Below, piece after piece: positions 63,595 through 64,000 of a stretch of 64,000 nt of DNA. The notes under the pieces were generated by a model. That model was not told the origin of the DNA, did no database searches, and was given only the letters and a program-made list of their open reading frames with translations. A program made the translations under genes and the position numbers. The DNA is from Capnocytophaga sp. ARDL2 (lineage in GTDB: Bacteria > Bacteroidota > Bacteroidia > Flavobacteriales > Flavobacteriaceae), in NCBI RefSeq assembly GCF_041530365.1, contig NZ_CP168034.1:1550001-1614000 (forward strand), written 5' to 3'. Position 1 is the first letter of the stretch, and every line of letters begins with the position of its first letter.

Positions 63595-64000
63595 ATGAGT
63601 ACAAATTTATCATCACAACAATTAATAGAATTAGAAAACCAATACGGAGCCCACAATTATCACCCACTACCTGTGGTTTTGTCAAAAGGTGAAGGAGTAT
63701 TTGTATGGGATGTAGAAGGTAAAAAATACTACGACTTTTTGTCGGCATATTCTGCTGTAAACCAAGGACATTGTCATCCAAAATTGGTTGAGGCTATGAC
63801 CAAACAAGCTCAAACTTTAACATTGACATCTCGTGCATTTTACAACGACAAATTGGGTGTTTACGAAGAAAAAATCACAAAATTGTTGGGATTTGACAAA
63901 GTATTGCCAATGAACTCAGGAGCTGAAGCGGTAGAAACAGCTATCAAATTGACGAGAAAATGGGCTTACGAAGAAAAGCAAATTCCAGAACAACAAGCCG
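63595..64000 (+). CDS. rocD: Ornithine aminotransferase (3' truncated by the window)
   Basis: ATG at 63595, open to the window edge (135 codons seen). The start [28 protein letters not shown] and [27 protein letters not shown] are highly typical of ornithine-oxo-acid transaminase, class III PLP fold. The later [20 protein letters not shown] is the cofactor phosphate site. The PLP lysine lies outside the window. Ten bases separate it from tpiA. Confidence 0.95.
   Translation, partial: MSTNLSSQQLIELENQYGAHNYHPLPVVLSKGEGVFVWDVEGKKYYDFLSAYSAVNQGHCHPKLVEAMTKQAQTLTLTSRAFYNDKLGVYEEKITKLLGFDKVLPMNSGAEAVETAIKLTRKWAYEEKQIPEQQA

Overview
The window is one contiguous stretch of a low-GC Bacteroidota chromosome, most likely of the class Flavobacteriia. 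Signs of this are Bacteroidota-type promoters (TTG, about 19 bases, TAnnTTTG), few Shine-Dalgarno sites, the type IX secretion regulator PorX, SusC/RagA-like TonB receptors with a carboxypeptidase-regulatory N-domain, a GIN-domain lipoprotein, a large Bacteroidota-type YidC, and the small SRP RNA of this phylum. Genus cannot be fixed from the sequence alone. Genes are open at both ends: a tetrapyrrole-methylase-type methyltransferase on the left and ornithine aminotransferase on the right.

Layout. 1-8.6 kb: methyltransferase end, a decayed gene with several in-frame stops, pyrG, yidC, then a minus-strand group (phosphoribosyltransferase, DUF721, lipoprotein, ftsY, 2Fe-2S protein). 8.9-19.4 kb: universal stress protein, a metal-homeostasis block (MntR/DtxR-type regulator with a ZIP transporter; a TonB receptor pseudogene; gcvP; an intact TonB receptor). 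Two related palindromes of the form TAG-N6-CTA lie in front of mntR/the pseudogene and in front of the intact receptor, suggesting a small metal regulon. 19.4-29.7 kb: rlmB, alkD, fabD, a ClC channel, aroK, a TRIC channel, porX, tsaE, alanine dehydrogenase and glutaminyl cyclase, then the SRP RNA. 30.1-33.2 kb: a one-protein type IIG restriction-modification enzyme. 33.4-45.4 kb: housekeeping genes (Nif3-like, a cysteine-less zinc-ribbon homologue, bcp, an acyltransferase, tsaD, rsmE, hbd, DUF1015).

45.4-54.5 kb is a defence island: a single-TRD HsdS-like gene under an operator-like duplicated palindrome, a frameshifted DUF3800 gene, an array of helically phased A-tracts made of 32-base units, then hsdM, hsdS, hsdR and a YgjP-like metallopeptidase. 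54.5-64 kb returns to housekeeping: YggS, an exonuclease/GIY-YIG fusion, a potassium channel overlapping miaA, acyl-ACP thioesterase, an outer-membrane POTRA/barrel protein, a TlpA-like lipoprotein, tpiA and rocD.

Long gaps between genes are mostly filled with interspersed repeats. At least four families can be recognised by eye. One has ends reading CACGCAGAT/ATCTGCGTG and recurs at five places. Another is MITE-like with inverted ends reading CTATGTGG. No tRNA, rRNA, CRISPR array, insertion sequence or prophage was seen.
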